This document shows positions 50,015 to 60,123 of a stretch of DNA of 64,000 nt, in pieces. The translations under genes were made by a program, and so were the position numbers. Source of the stretch: an uncultured Candidatus Melainabacteria bacterium (lineage in GTDB: Bacteria; Cyanobacteriota; Vampirovibrionia; Gastranaerophilales; Gastranaerophilaceae). The notes under the pieces were generated by a model. The model was not told the DNA's origin and did no database searches. It saw nothing but the letters and a program-made list of their open reading frames with translations. Positions within the stretch are counted from its first letter, which is position 1, and each line of letters opens with the position of its first letter. The stretch lies in assembly GCA_934667125.1 (NCBI GenBank), contig CAKULF010000006.1, positions 25,432-89,431 of the forward strand, written 5' to 3'.

Positions 50015-52687
50015 ATGATAACACCCATTAAAAATATAAATTTCAACCCGAAAACACCGAAATTATCAGCCAAAAAGCTTGAAAAACCAATCACAAACCC
50101 ATATCAAATTAATTCAATTTATAATAATTCTTTTAATATTAATTTTAGGGGTTTAGCTAATATCAACCAAAAACCAAGCTTCAACGATACTTTAGATAAA
50201 AATTATTTCCAACTTCCAACAATAACGCTTGCGGATGGCTCAGATTATACTTTTAAACCTGATGAAAGCCAAGTAGCATGCGCAAAAGCGATATATAACA
50301 ATAAAAGTTTATTGTTCAATGCTCCGACAGGAACAGGAAAAACCGCAATAATCAACTATACAATTACAAAAAACTTAGGTGAAAACAAAAGAACTTTCAT
50401 TCCAATGCCCCTAAAAGCCTTAACAAATGATAAATACAGGGAATTTAGCAAAATATACGGCAAAGAAAATGTTGGAATTTTAACAGGCGATATCAAGCTA
50501 AACCCTGATGCGCCAATTGTTTTAACGACTACAGAAATTTATAACGCTTCTGTAGCAGGCGATACAGCCGATAAAGAAGCAAGTGTTATCTTTGATGAAG
50601 CGCATTATATGGGCGATTACGATAGAGGCGGCGTTTGGGAGCAATCTATTATCAATACCCCAAAAAGCTATCAAGTTGTGCTTTTATCAGCTACAATCGG
50701 AAACTCTGACGAGCTTGCTTCTTGGCTTCAAAGTTTAAACCCCTCAAGAGAAGTTGAAGAAGTTAAATTGGCTTCATCAGAGCGCCATGTTCCTTTGGTT
50801 TATACAACATATATTCCTCAAAAGAACTCATCTTCCGCTTTTGTTCAGCTTATTGATGGCGAAGTTAAGTTAAATGAAATTGACCCAAACAATCTGACTT
50901 CTAAACAAAAACGAGCTTTTGAAGCCATTTATAAAAATTTCAATAATATCAAGGGTTTTGAACCTATTAAAGATGAAGATATTATTCCAATTGCAAAAAA
51001 TCTTCTTGAAAATCCTGCCTTTCAAGGCAAGGAAAAAATTTCAATCGGAAGATTGAGAGAAGTTTTAAACAAAGATTATCCGACTTTGTCAAAAGATGAG
51101 GTTGAAATTGTTGTTCAACTTTTAATGGATTATTCTTCAAGAAAAGTTAAACAAGTTAATGTTCCGACTTTTGAAGATAATTATCCTGAACTTGTTAAGG
51201 ATTTGGCTTCTGAAGATAAGCTTCCTGCAATCATTTTCAAATTATCCGTTAGCGCAGCAGATAGCATTTTAGAAGAATTTGACTATGAATCATTAAACCT
51301 AACAACCCCTGAAGAGAAAAAGCAAATAAAAGCCATAATTAAGGAATATCAAAACAAAGGGCTATATTTAGGCACAAATTTTGTTCCATATCGTCTTATA
51401 AACGGATACGCTGCGCACAATGCCGCTGAAATTCCTGCTTATAAGAAGTTGGTTGAAGATTTATATTCTAAAAAGCTTTTGAAAGTCGTTGTTGCAACTT
51501 CAACTCTTTCAGCCGGTATCAATATGCCAACAAGAACAGTCGTTATGACAGATTTAACTCATCCTGAATATGACGCCGAGCAACAAGAAATTGCTTATGT
51601 TCCGTTAAGTATAAACGAATTTCATCAAATGACAGGAAGAGCAGGTCGTCGTGGGGTTGATGAGATTGGCAATGTTGTATTTTATAATATGAAACAAACA
51701 GGTCAAAGCAAATTTGACGATAATTTCAGCGAATATAGATATGCAAAAAATGCAATTTTGGCATCACCCGATGACATTGAAAGCCATTTAAACCCAAATT
51801 GGGTATTATTAGCTCAAAACTATGGAAAATTATTAGGAGATGACGGCATTAATCAAACAATAGATTCTTCTTTTAGAGCATTTAGCGCAAACGACCCTGA
51901 TGGCGCTAGAAATGTTTTAGCGGAAAAATATGATAAATATAAAAAAGTTTTATTAAGAACAGGCTTTTTACAACAAGATAAACAAGGAAACATAACTCCA
52001 ACAGCAAAAGGAAAGATTTTAGAACGAAGCGAATGCGTTAATCCTTTATTATTAAGCGAACTTATCGCAAGCGGAAAACTTGTTAATGTTGATGTTTTTG
52101 AATTGTGTCAAATAGTTGGCGCAATCGCAGATAGCGACGAGCAAACAGAAACAGACTTTTTACCTGCTCTTCTTAATAATAAATTAAGAGCGATGTTTGC
52201 TCTAAGCCCCGAACTGACTCCAGACCTTGAAACCGTTCAAGAAACTAACAGAATGATTTCTCAAACAGAGAACAAAATCATCAAAATGCAAAAAAATTAT
52301 CAACTTCCGGCAGATAAAATCATTAGCGCTTCAACGTTTGGCGGATATATTGCTTATGCTTTTGCAAAATTAAACAACACAAGCGCCAATAGTGTTGATA
52401 ATTTCAATTTCTTGACTAATTTTGTAACAGAATCAACAAATGTTGCAAACAGAAAGAAAATGTCTGAATCAGGTGATGAATTTAACAGAAAAAACCGTGA
52501 GGGCAATGTTTATAGCATTATTGCTCAAAGTTGTTCAATTTTAAAAAGAATATACTCTATTTGCGATTTTGCACTTCAAAATCCTGATGAATACAATAAA
52601 GCTTACTATTCTCAATTAAAAGAAACAGCCGAATTAGCCTTATTATACTTGCAACAAAATCCGATTTATGATGAACTTTCATTATGA
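50015..52687 (+). CDS. Ski2-like DExH-box helicase with N-terminal FxG tag
   Basis: 890 residues. An Asn-rich N-terminus (about 1-41) ends in INFRG (42-46). Helicase core: Walker A PTGTGKT (104-110), PLKAL, motif II FDEAHYMG (DEAH, about 194-197), LLSATIGN, and the second RecA domain with VVATSTLSAGINMPTRTVV and QMTGRAGRRGVDE (about 538), the Ski2/Mtr4 signature. No exosome-type arch domain is evident. Ski2-like enzymes unwind RNA or DNA 3' to 5'. SD GGAG, 7 nt. Its TGA overlaps the next ATG by 4 nt: first gene of a three-gene operon with two HNH proteins. Confidence 0.85.
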   Translation: MITPIKNINFNPKTPKLSAKKLEKPITNPYQINSIYNNSFNINFRGLANINQKPSFNDTLDKNYFQLPTITLADGSDYTFKPDESQVACAKAIYNNKSLLFNAPTGTGKTAIINYTITKNLGENKRTFIPMPLKALTNDKYREFSKIYGKENVGILTGDIKLNPDAPIVLTTTEIYNASVAGDTADKEASVIFDEAHYMGDYDRGGVWEQSIINTPKSYQVVLLSATIGNSDELASWLQSLNPSREVEEVKLASSERHVPLVYTTYIPQKNSSSAFVQLIDGEVKLNEIDPNNLTSKQKRAFEAIYKNFNNIKGFEPIKDEDIIPIAKNLLENPAFQGKEKISIGRLREVLNKDYPTLSKDEVEIVVQLLMDYSSRKVKQVNVPTFEDNYPELVKDLASEDKLPAIIFKLSVSAADSILEEFDYESLNLTTPEEKKQIKAIIKEYQNKGLYLGTNFVPYRLINGYAAHNAAEIPAYKKLVEDLYSKKLLKVVVATSTLSAGINMPTRTVVMTDLTHPEYDAEQQEIAYVPLSINEFHQMTGRAGRRGVDEIGNVVFYNMKQTGQSKFDDNFSEYRYAKNAILASPDDIESHLNPNWVLLAQNYGKLLGDDGINQTIDSSFRAFSANDPDGARNVLAEKYDKYKKVLLRTGFLQQDKQGNITPTAKGKILERSECVNPLLLSELIASGKLVNVDVFELCQIVGAIADSDEQTETDFLPALLNNKLRAMFALSPELTPDLETVQETNRMISQTENKIIKMQKNYQLPADKIISASTFGGYIAYAFAKLNNTSANSVDNFNFLTNFVTESTNVANRKKMSESGDEFNRKNREGNVYSIIAQSCSILKRIYSICDFALQNPDEYNKAYYSQLKETAELALLYLQQNPIYDELSL

Positions 52688-54366
52688 TGATTAATTTAAA
52701 CACTGTAAAATTCAATAGTTTAAGCAAAAGAAACTTCTTAAATCGAAAAATGGGCGTTCCTTTTGCTTTCAAGCAAGAAAAAGATAGCTATAATTTTTCT
52801 AATGTTTCTTTTAAAGGTTTGCATTGTCTGCCAAACGAGTTTAAGCTAAGGGACATTAAAAATCTTCACTGTCCATATTGCGGACAAATTATGTTAAACG
52901 AAGAACAAAGAAAAGAATTTATTGAAGATGTTGCTTCAAAAAAAGGTGAAGAATTAATCAAAGCCCTTGAAAAATATGAGCATGAAAGCTTTTTAACAGG
53001 CAACAAAGAGGACACACAAAGCATATTCAGACCTCAAAAACAACTTGTTGTGAATAAAATTAAAGAATTAGCAAAACAATATCCCGATTTAAACATTGCT
53101 CAACTTGTTAAATTGCAAAGTGATAGCTGCTTAAAACCCTTAATTGAAGAGCAATTAGCAGTTGCGGGCGAGCTTGAAGATTATATTTCAAAAAATGTTA
53201 CTTGCGAAAACGAACTTAAAAAATTAAAAATCATTATTGATGAACAAAAAATGAGAATTCAAGGAAAAAGCAGGTATAGATTTAGAAGAAAAGGCTTTAT
53301 CTATGCTATAGCTAATTCGGTTGAAAATAAAGATATTCAGGAAAAAATTAATTCCATAGTTGAAAAATTGCCAACCTCAGACAACAGTGTTGAATCTTTC
53401 TTTGTAAAATATGGAAAAGGAAACTATAGCGCAAGCAAAGTTGCCGAAAAATTGATTTTTGAAACAAAACCAACAACAGAACATATTATTCCAAGATTAA
53501 GAAAAACAAAAAATGTCGCAAAAGGCAAAAATTCAACATCAAATTATATCGTAGCTTGTTCGGGCTGTAACGGTCAAAAAGCCGATAGCTCAATTCTAGA
53601 GTGGCAAAAGACTCATCCTGATTTTCAAAAAAATCTGCAAGAATATTTAGTAACCATACAAGACATACTTGACACAGAAGACGGTTATTATGGCTATGAA
53701 ACATATATTCAGGATATTATTTCAACAATTTCAAAAGCTTCGCAAGACACAATTCAACTTGCTGAACCTGTTTCAAAAAATAATAGCGACACTCAAAACA
53801 AGCTGATGAACAGGCGTCAGCAAATTGCAAAAATTAAAACACAATTAAACCAAAATAAATCAGCCCTCAAAAAACAAAAAGAACTTTTAGAGCAAATTGA
53901 ACATTCTACATTTTTCAAGCTATTAGTGCAACACGAGCTTGCTTACACAATGCTCGATAGAATAAATCAACAAATCAATAGCTCTAATTCATCTTCTTTA
54001 GCTGAACTTTTATATAAAAAGCAAAAATATGAAATGGAAACTAAAAGACTTGAAAGAGAAATTGAAAAATATGACCCAAGCATTTTAGACAAAGAAATTT
54101 CGACAAGACAAAGTGCGCTATTAGAAAACGTTTTAGCAGATGGCGACAGCGAAGAAACCCAAAAAATTCAAGAAGAAATTGAAGCTTTAAGCCAAGAAAG
54201 AAATCTTAGAGTGCAAGCTTTAAATTATGAAGAAATCAAAGATAATTTTGAAAAATCAACCCAAATAGCAGACTATAACGACAAAATTCTTATGGTTTTG
54301 GCTAATAGATATAAAAGCATGACAAATGAAGAACTCAATACGTGGATAAGGAAATTCTATTTATAA
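52684..54366 (+). CDS. HNH endonuclease-domain protein with coiled coil and FxG tag
   Basis: 560 residues. The N-terminus is Asn/Lys-rich to VSFKG (41-45), then a zinc-ribbon half CPYC (63-66) and a segment KKGEELIKALEKYE shared with the next protein. HNH core: TEHIIPRLR (about 264) and NYIVACSGCNGQKADS (about 288-303), i.e. His-rich beta strand, Asn and a CxxC knuckle. After it coiled coil (about 370-520). HNH cores nick or cut DNA (sometimes RNA). Start overlaps the helicase stop (ATGA); the next gene starts 3 nt after its stop. Confidence 0.8.
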   Translation: MMINLNTVKFNSLSKRNFLNRKMGVPFAFKQEKDSYNFSNVSFKGLHCLPNEFKLRDIKNLHCPYCGQIMLNEEQRKEFIEDVASKKGEELIKALEKYEHESFLTGNKEDTQSIFRPQKQLVVNKIKELAKQYPDLNIAQLVKLQSDSCLKPLIEEQLAVAGELEDYISKNVTCENELKKLKIIIDEQKMRIQGKSRYRFRRKGFIYAIANSVENKDIQEKINSIVEKLPTSDNSVESFFVKYGKGNYSASKVAEKLIFETKPTTEHIIPRLRKTKNVAKGKNSTSNYIVACSGCNGQKADSSILEWQKTHPDFQKNLQEYLVTIQDILDTEDGYYGYETYIQDIISTISKASQDTIQLAEPVSKNNSDTQNKLMNRRQQIAKIKTQLNQNKSALKKQKELLEQIEHSTFFKLLVQHELAYTMLDRINQQINSSNSSSLAELLYKKQKYEMETKRLEREIEKYDPSILDKEISTRQSALLENVLADGDSEETQKIQEEIEALSQERNLRVQALNYEEIKDNFEKSTQIADYNDKILMVLANRYKSMTNEELNTWIRKFYL

Positions 54367-54369
54367 GCT

Positions 54370-57246
54370 ATGAAAATATTTTTTAATCCGTTAAATTTAA
54401 CAAAAACAAAACAATATAATTATAAAAATCAAACAAACCCATTCAAGCGCCAAGGTTTTGGGCTTAATTTTAAAGGGTTTTATTGTGATGAAGATAGTTT
54501 TCAAGTTAAGAAAATATATGATTTAACTTGTCCGAGTTGCGCTTCGCCTATGATTAAAAGAAAGCAACTTGACCAGTTTATTGATAGTTTAAAAGGCAAA
54601 AAGGGCGAAAGCTTGGTCAATGCTCTTGAAAAATATGACGAATATTATCACGAAACAGAAAAAGAAGTTGTAGCCATTTTAAAAGATGGCGCAAGGACTT
54701 CAAGGAGCAAAAGCCTTCAAGAATTGATTAATGAAGAATATTATCAAAGGCTTCAAAAAGTAAGAAAAATTCAAATTGAAACCGTTCGACACCTTGAAAG
54801 TTTGACTAAAACCACAAAAGGCTATAGAAAAGATTATTTAAAAAGAGTTTTAGATAATTATAAAGCAAAACTAAATGAAAGCGATAACAGCTATTTTGAC
54901 GAAAGGGAATTTATTTCTGAATTATCTAATATAGCTGAGGGAAGCGAAGTTTTGACTAAAAAAGTTAAAGCTTGGAGCGAAAAACTTCCTGATACGCAAG
55001 ATTCTGTTTTTGTTTTCTTTATGAGAAACGGCAGAAATAAACAGGAAAATAGCGCATATCACCTTTTGGTTAATTCGTTTGTAACTTGTGAACATATTAA
55101 ACCAAAATCCAAAGGCGGCGAAAACAACACAGAAAACTATTTAGCAGAATGTTATGAATGCAATTCAACAAGAAACGACATTCCTTTTAGCGAATGGGTT
55201 GAAACAAAACCTGATTTTGCTTCAAATTTCAAAAAATATCTTACAACAGTGGCTAAAGCGCTTGACACTAAAGAGTTAGATAGCGAATACGATGGCTATG
55301 TTGATGATGTTATTCAAACTGTTCAAAAAGAATCAGCAGGAAAAATAAAAGTTGCTTCTCCAAACGCTACAAACCAACAAGCGCCTGTTGAAGCAAAAGA
55401 AGCAAGCAAGGAAGAAAGAATTGAAGCGATTAAAGACGATATCGCCTCTCTTAAAAAAGAACTTGAAGAATATCAAGTTTTAAAAGCAAAATATGAACAA
55501 GAAGCCGAATATCAAGCTATGGTTGAATATATCGCTTTAAGACAACAAAAAGAAAACATAAATTTAAGAAACGAAAAACTAAGAAAAACTCTTCAAGATT
55601 TGCAAAAAGAAATAGATAGATATTTCTTAAAATCTGCTGATTTTGAGCTTAAAAAGCAACAGCTGGCTGAATTTGAGGGTTCAGTTAAAGAAAGAGGTGA
55701 GCTGAAAGCAAAAATTGCAAGCTTAAATTCTTATTTATCAAAAAATAATATCCAAGAGCTTGAAAATCAATACACCAAGACAAAAACAGTCCTCGAAGAA
55801 AGCAGAACAAAAGAAACCGAACTGGATTTAAAAATGGCTGAACTTAAAGGGGGATTTGATTTTCCGTCTGATATCAAAGCTAAAATTGAAGAATTGAGGG
55901 CAAAAATTGAAGAAATCAATTTGTCTTATTTAAGAATAAAAGAATTATCAAGCATAATCAAAGGCGAAGAGGGAATAATAGGTCAAATTGAAGCAAGCGA
56001 AAAAGCAATTGCAAAATTAAGCGAAGAAAATAGAACAATTGATTTTTCAACAGGTGACAGCTCTAAAATCGAAGAATACACAAAGTTATCAACTTTATTG
56101 GCTAGAATTGATTTTGTAAAAGATGAATATTTAAAAACAAATTTAAGAAAGCGTGAGCCTGATGATTATATGATTTTTGATTTTGCTCAAAAGCAGATAG
56201 AAAGCGACATTCGAGAACTTATTAAAAATAATCCGAATGTAGAATATCAAGTTAATTTGAATTCTATTGAAAAAATGACGCAAGAAATTAAATCACTTCA
56301 ACTTTCAATTCAAAAAATTCAAGCCGCAAAGGCTGAGCTTGCTTCTATTAAAGCAAAAGTCAAAAATCTTGGCACAATAAAAAAACTTGAAGAAGAAATT
56401 TCTCGTCAAAATCTTGCGTTGGAAAATTCTCAAGAACGGCTCAAAGCAACAAATTCAGACGAAAAAATTGACTATTGCACAAAAGAAATTGCAAGAAAAA
56501 AGCAATTAATTTCAACTCTGCAAAATAATGTTCAAAAACCAAAAGAAGCTAATAATAAGCCAAACGTGGGAATTCCAGCCAACATTTTAAAACAAATTTC
56601 ATCACTTGATGAAAAAAGCGCAAGAATTGAAGAAGAAATAGCATATTATCAATCTGTTTTAGAAAAATTCCCAAACACGCCTGAATACGACACTTTGGCT
56701 CAATATAAAGAACTTGTATCGGCTAAATCTCAAATCAATTTACAAAATACTGAAATTTTAAGAAAAATGCACGATAAAAACGGGCAAATTAACCTATACA
56801 AGGCAAAAAGAGCAAAAATAAACAAAATGAAAGAAAGATTAGCAACAGCAACTTTAACAAAAAGCGAAGAACAAGCTTTGAGGAAAAAAATCAGCGTTTT
56901 GACGGACGATTTAAAGGCGTTTGACTTTAAAACAGCAAGAAAAAACTATATTGAACAACACGAAAAATTAAAGCAAGGGCTTAATTTTGAAAGAGAATTG
57001 TATAGGCAAATCAAAGAATTGAAAGCCCAAATCGATTTTCCTGACGAAATAAAAGCAAGAATTAAAACCCTTGAAAAAACGCCATCTCAGGAGTCTTTTG
57101 CACAAATTAAAATTTTGAAAACAAAATTAAAAGAAGCAAAAGAATTGTTTGATTCTTTTGAAGCGCAAAGACGAATACAAGAGCTTCGAGAAGAAAACGG
57201 CAAATTAAAAACAACAAGAGAACAACTTTTAAAGAAATACAACTAA
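54370..57246 (+). CDS. Large HNH-domain/SMC-like coiled-coil protein with FxG tag
   Basis: 958 residues. Same plan as the preceding protein but longer: LNFKG (32-36), zinc half CPSC (54-57), KKGESLVNALEKYD, HNH core TCEHIKPKSKGGENNTENY (about 239) with ECYECNSTRND (about 259). From about 350 to the end there is continuous heptad-rich coiled coil like an SMC arm, with repeated FPSDIKAKIEELRAKI / FPDEIKARIKTLEK units. No ATPase site of its own; the operon helicase could supply energy. Its stop overlaps the uvrA stop by 4 nt (convergent). Confidence 0.8.
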   Translation: MKIFFNPLNLTKTKQYNYKNQTNPFKRQGFGLNFKGFYCDEDSFQVKKIYDLTCPSCASPMIKRKQLDQFIDSLKGKKGESLVNALEKYDEYYHETEKEVVAILKDGARTSRSKSLQELINEEYYQRLQKVRKIQIETVRHLESLTKTTKGYRKDYLKRVLDNYKAKLNESDNSYFDEREFISELSNIAEGSEVLTKKVKAWSEKLPDTQDSVFVFFMRNGRNKQENSAYHLLVNSFVTCEHIKPKSKGGENNTENYLAECYECNSTRNDIPFSEWVETKPDFASNFKKYLTTVAKALDTKELDSEYDGYVDDVIQTVQKESAGKIKVASPNATNQQAPVEAKEASKEERIEAIKDDIASLKKELEEYQVLKAKYEQEAEYQAMVEYIALRQQKENINLRNEKLRKTLQDLQKEIDRYFLKSADFELKKQQLAEFEGSVKERGELKAKIASLNSYLSKNNIQELENQYTKTKTVLEESRTKETELDLKMAELKGGFDFPSDIKAKIEELRAKIEEINLSYLRIKELSSIIKGEEGIIGQIEASEKAIAKLSEENRTIDFSTGDSSKIEEYTKLSTLLARIDFVKDEYLKTNLRKREPDDYMIFDFAQKQIESDIRELIKNNPNVEYQVNLNSIEKMTQEIKSLQLSIQKIQAAKAELASIKAKVKNLGTIKKLEEEISRQNLALENSQERLKATNSDEKIDYCTKEIARKKQLISTLQNNVQKPKEANNKPNVGIPANILKQISSLDEKSARIEEEIAYYQSVLEKFPNTPEYDTLAQYKELVSAKSQINLQNTEILRKMHDKNGQINLYKAKRAKINKMKERLATATLTKSEEQALRKKISVLTDDLKAFDFKTARKNYIEQHEKLKQGLNFERELYRQIKELKAQIDFPDEIKARIKTLEKTPSQESFAQIKILKTKLKEAKELFDSFEAQRRIQELREENGKLKTTREQLLKKYN

Positions 57247-60074
57247 TTTTCCAAATATTTCTTTAAATATTTTCCTGTGTAACTGTTTTTGCATTTAACA
57301 ATTTGTTCGGGCGTACCTTTGAAAACGACCTCTCCGCCGCCATCTCCGCCATCAGGACCTAAATCAATTATCCAATCGGCGCATTTAATTATATCCATAT
57401 TATGTTCAATAATTAAAATCGTGTTTCCGCTATCGGCAAGCTTATTCAGCATCATCATCAATTTATCGATATCATAAAAATGAAGTCCAGTTGACGGCTC
57501 ATCTAAGATATACAAGGTTTTTCCTGTTGAGCGTTTATTTAATTCAAGCGCTAATTTAACCCTTTGAGCTTCGCCGCCTGATAATGTTGTTGCGCTTTGA
57601 CCAAGTTTAATATAGTCCAAACCCACGTCGTACAAGGTTTGTAAGCGTGTTGCAATTTTCGGCACATTTTTGAAAAATTCAAGCGCTTCTGCTACAGACA
57701 TTTCTAAAACATCCGAGATGGATTTGCCTTTATATTTAACTTCAAGAGTTTCTTGGTTATATCTTTTTCCCTTGCAAACGTCGCATTTAACGTAAACATC
57801 GGATAAAAAGTTCATTTCGATTTTGATTAAACCATCTCCGCAACATTTTTCACATCTTCCGCCTTTAACGTTAAATGAAAATCTTCCTTGTTTGTAGCCT
57901 CTTACCTTGGCTTCGGGGGTTTGAGCGAAAAGCTCACGAATATGCGTGAACACGTCTGTATATGTTGCAGGATTTGAACGAGGGGTTCTTCCGATTGGCG
58001 ATTGGTCAACCATAACAAGCTTGTCTATGTTTTTAAAGCCCCTTATTTCATCCACCCCTTGCGGTTTTGGACGATTTTTTAATAAAACATGGCGAGCATA
58101 ATCTGAAATTATATCAGTCACCAAACTTGATTTTCCTGAACCTGAAACACCTGTTATAGCAACGATTTTGCCCAATGGAATATTAACATCAATATTTTTT
58201 AAATTATTCAAATGAGCGTTTTTAACCTCTAAAAATTCGCCGCTGCCCTCTCTTCTTTGCTTTGGAACTTCGATTTTCTTTTTTCCGCTCAAATATTGCC
58301 CCGTCAAAGACTCGGGGTTATTTTTAATATCCTCTAAAGTTCCCGTCGCAACAACGTTTCCGCCTTTAACACCAGCATAAGGACCAATATCAACAATATA
58401 ATCCGCAGCTTTCATAGTATCTTCGTCATGTTCAACAACGACAAGGGTATTGCCCAAATTTCTCAATTTAGTTAAAGTTGAAATCAACATATCATTGTCT
58501 TTTTGATGAAGCCCGATACTTGGTTCATCCAAGACATATAAAACCCCCGATAAGCCGCTTCCTATTTGCGTTGCAAGCCTAATTCTTTGCGCTTCGCCAC
58601 CTGATAATGTTCCAGCACTTCTTGCCAAGGTTAAATACCCTAAACCAACGTCAATCAAGAATTTCAGCCTTAATCTTATTTCATCAAGAACTTGATGAGC
58701 AATTTTCATCTTAAATTCATCTAAAATTAAATATAATTCTTGAATGAAGTCATATTCTTTTAAAACAGACATTGAGCAAAATTCAAAAATGTTTAGATTG
58801 TTGATTTTAACACTCAAAGCAAATGGGTTCAATCTTCCACCCCCGCAAGCCTTACAAGGGTTTGTTATCATATATTTTTCTATTTCGCTTCTAACCAAAT
58901 CGGAATCCGACTCATATTTTTTCATTAAATACGGAATAACGCCCGTGTAACTCATAATGTGCGTTCTATAGTGCTTTGTGCCAAAATCGGCATAAGTCAT
59001 TCTGATTTTTTCATCGCCATTTCCATATAAAATTATCCCTTTTTGAGCAGGAGTTAAGGACTTAAAAGGCGCTTCAAAATCTATTTTATAATGTTCACAA
59101 ACAGACTTGATAACGTCGCTATAGTATGGATTTGCGGTTTTTGCCCAAGGATAAATAGCGCCATCTTTCAAGCTTTTTTCTCTATCAGGAACAACAAGAT
59201 CGGGCGAAATTTCATAGCTTGCACCAATCCCATGACAAACAGGACAAGCCCCTTGAGGGTTATTAAAACTCATCAAACGAGGAGTTAATTCCTCAAAACT
59301 TATGTTGCAATTAGGACATGCCAGCTTTTGCGAAAAAATCATATCCGAATTATCTTTTAATCTGTTAACTATTAAAAGCCCGTCCGCCTTATTCAGAGCC
59401 GTTTGCACGGAATCAAAAATTCTTGATTTAGCACTTTCTTTTACAACAATTCTATCAACCACAATTTCAATATCATGTTTTTGAGTTCTTGAAATTTCAA
59501 TGTCGTCTTCTTCAAGGTTATATATTGTTTTATCAACCCTAACCCTTAAAAAACCCTCTTGCAGCAAGGCTGATAGGGTTGATTTATATTCCCCTTTTTT
59601 GCCTCTTACAATTGGTGATAAGATTTGAATTTTTTCGCCCTCGCCCAAAGCAAGGATTTTTTCAACAATTTCATCAATCGTTTGAGGAACAATTTCTCTT
59701 CCGCACTTTGGGCAATACGGAACACCAACTCTTGCGTATAAAAGTCTTAAATAATCATATATTTCAGTTATTGTTCCAACGGTTGAACGAGGGTTATTTG
59801 AAGTTGATTTTTGATCAATTGAAACAGCAGGCGAAAGCCCGTCTATGCGCTCTACATCAGGTTTATCCATTTGTCCAAGGAATTGTCTTGCGTAAACCGA
59901 TAAGCTTTCAACATATCTTCTTTGCCCCTCTGCAAAAATCGTATCAAAAGCAAGAGAACTTTTTCCTGAACCCGAAACACCCGTAAACACCGTTAATTCA
60001 TTCTTTGGAATTTTTAAATCAACATTATTTAAATTATGAACATTAGCACCATATATTTCAATAAAATCATTCAT
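57243..60074 (-). CDS. uvrA: Excinuclease ABC subunit A
   Basis: 943 residues. Damage-recognition ATPase of nucleotide excision repair. Two ABC modules: Walker A GVSGSGKSSLAFD and GVSGSGKSSLVTD, signatures LSGGEAQRIRLA and LSGGEAQRVKLA, YVLDEPSIGLH and YILDEPSTGLH; zinc modules CPKC...CPNC/CPVC and CEKC...CDVC. Length standard. No ribosome site; TAAAAT (60081-60086) is 6 nt before the ATG. uvrB is not here. The convergent end touching the HNH operon is a layout coincidence as far as I can tell. Confidence 0.98.
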   Translation of the reverse strand: MNDFIEIYGANVHNLNNVDLKIPKNELTVFTGVSGSGKSSLAFDTIFAEGQRRYVESLSVYARQFLGQMDKPDVERIDGLSPAVSIDQKSTSNNPRSTVGTITEIYDYLRLLYARVGVPYCPKCGREIVPQTIDEIVEKILALGEGEKIQILSPIVRGKKGEYKSTLSALLQEGFLRVRVDKTIYNLEEDDIEISRTQKHDIEIVVDRIVVKESAKSRIFDSVQTALNKADGLLIVNRLKDNSDMIFSQKLACPNCNISFEELTPRLMSFNNPQGACPVCHGIGASYEISPDLVVPDREKSLKDGAIYPWAKTANPYYSDVIKSVCEHYKIDFEAPFKSLTPAQKGIILYGNGDEKIRMTYADFGTKHYRTHIMSYTGVIPYLMKKYESDSDLVRSEIEKYMITNPCKACGGGRLNPFALSVKINNLNIFEFCSMSVLKEYDFIQELYLILDEFKMKIAHQVLDEIRLRLKFLIDVGLGYLTLARSAGTLSGGEAQRIRLATQIGSGLSGVLYVLDEPSIGLHQKDNDMLISTLTKLRNLGNTLVVVEHDEDTMKAADYIVDIGPYAGVKGGNVVATGTLEDIKNNPESLTGQYLSGKKKIEVPKQRREGSGEFLEVKNAHLNNLKNIDVNIPLGKIVAITGVSGSGKSSLVTDIISDYARHVLLKNRPKPQGVDEIRGFKNIDKLVMVDQSPIGRTPRSNPATYTDVFTHIRELFAQTPEAKVRGYKQGRFSFNVKGGRCEKCCGDGLIKIEMNFLSDVYVKCDVCKGKRYNQETLEVKYKGKSISDVLEMSVAEALEFFKNVPKIATRLQTLYDVGLDYIKLGQSATTLSGGEAQRVKLALELNKRSTGKTLYILDEPSTGLHFYDIDKLMMMLNKLADSGNTILIIEHNMDIIKCADWIIDLGPDGGDGGGEVVFKGTPEQIVKCKNSYTGKYLKKYLEN

Positions 60075-60080
60075 AATACA

Positions 60081-60117
60081 ATTTTAGCACAGACAATTAA
60101 ACATTCTATGTTATACT
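60081..60117. promoter_or_regulatory. Face-to-face leaderless promoters of uvrA and smpB
   Basis: In a 49-nt gap, TAAAAT on the minus strand (60081-60086) and TATACT on the plus strand (60112-60117) are each exactly 6 nt from the respective ATG. -35 boxes are weak. No LexA-like CTG-CAG palindrome was noticed. Confidence 0.5.
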
Positions 60118-60123
60118 TAATTT

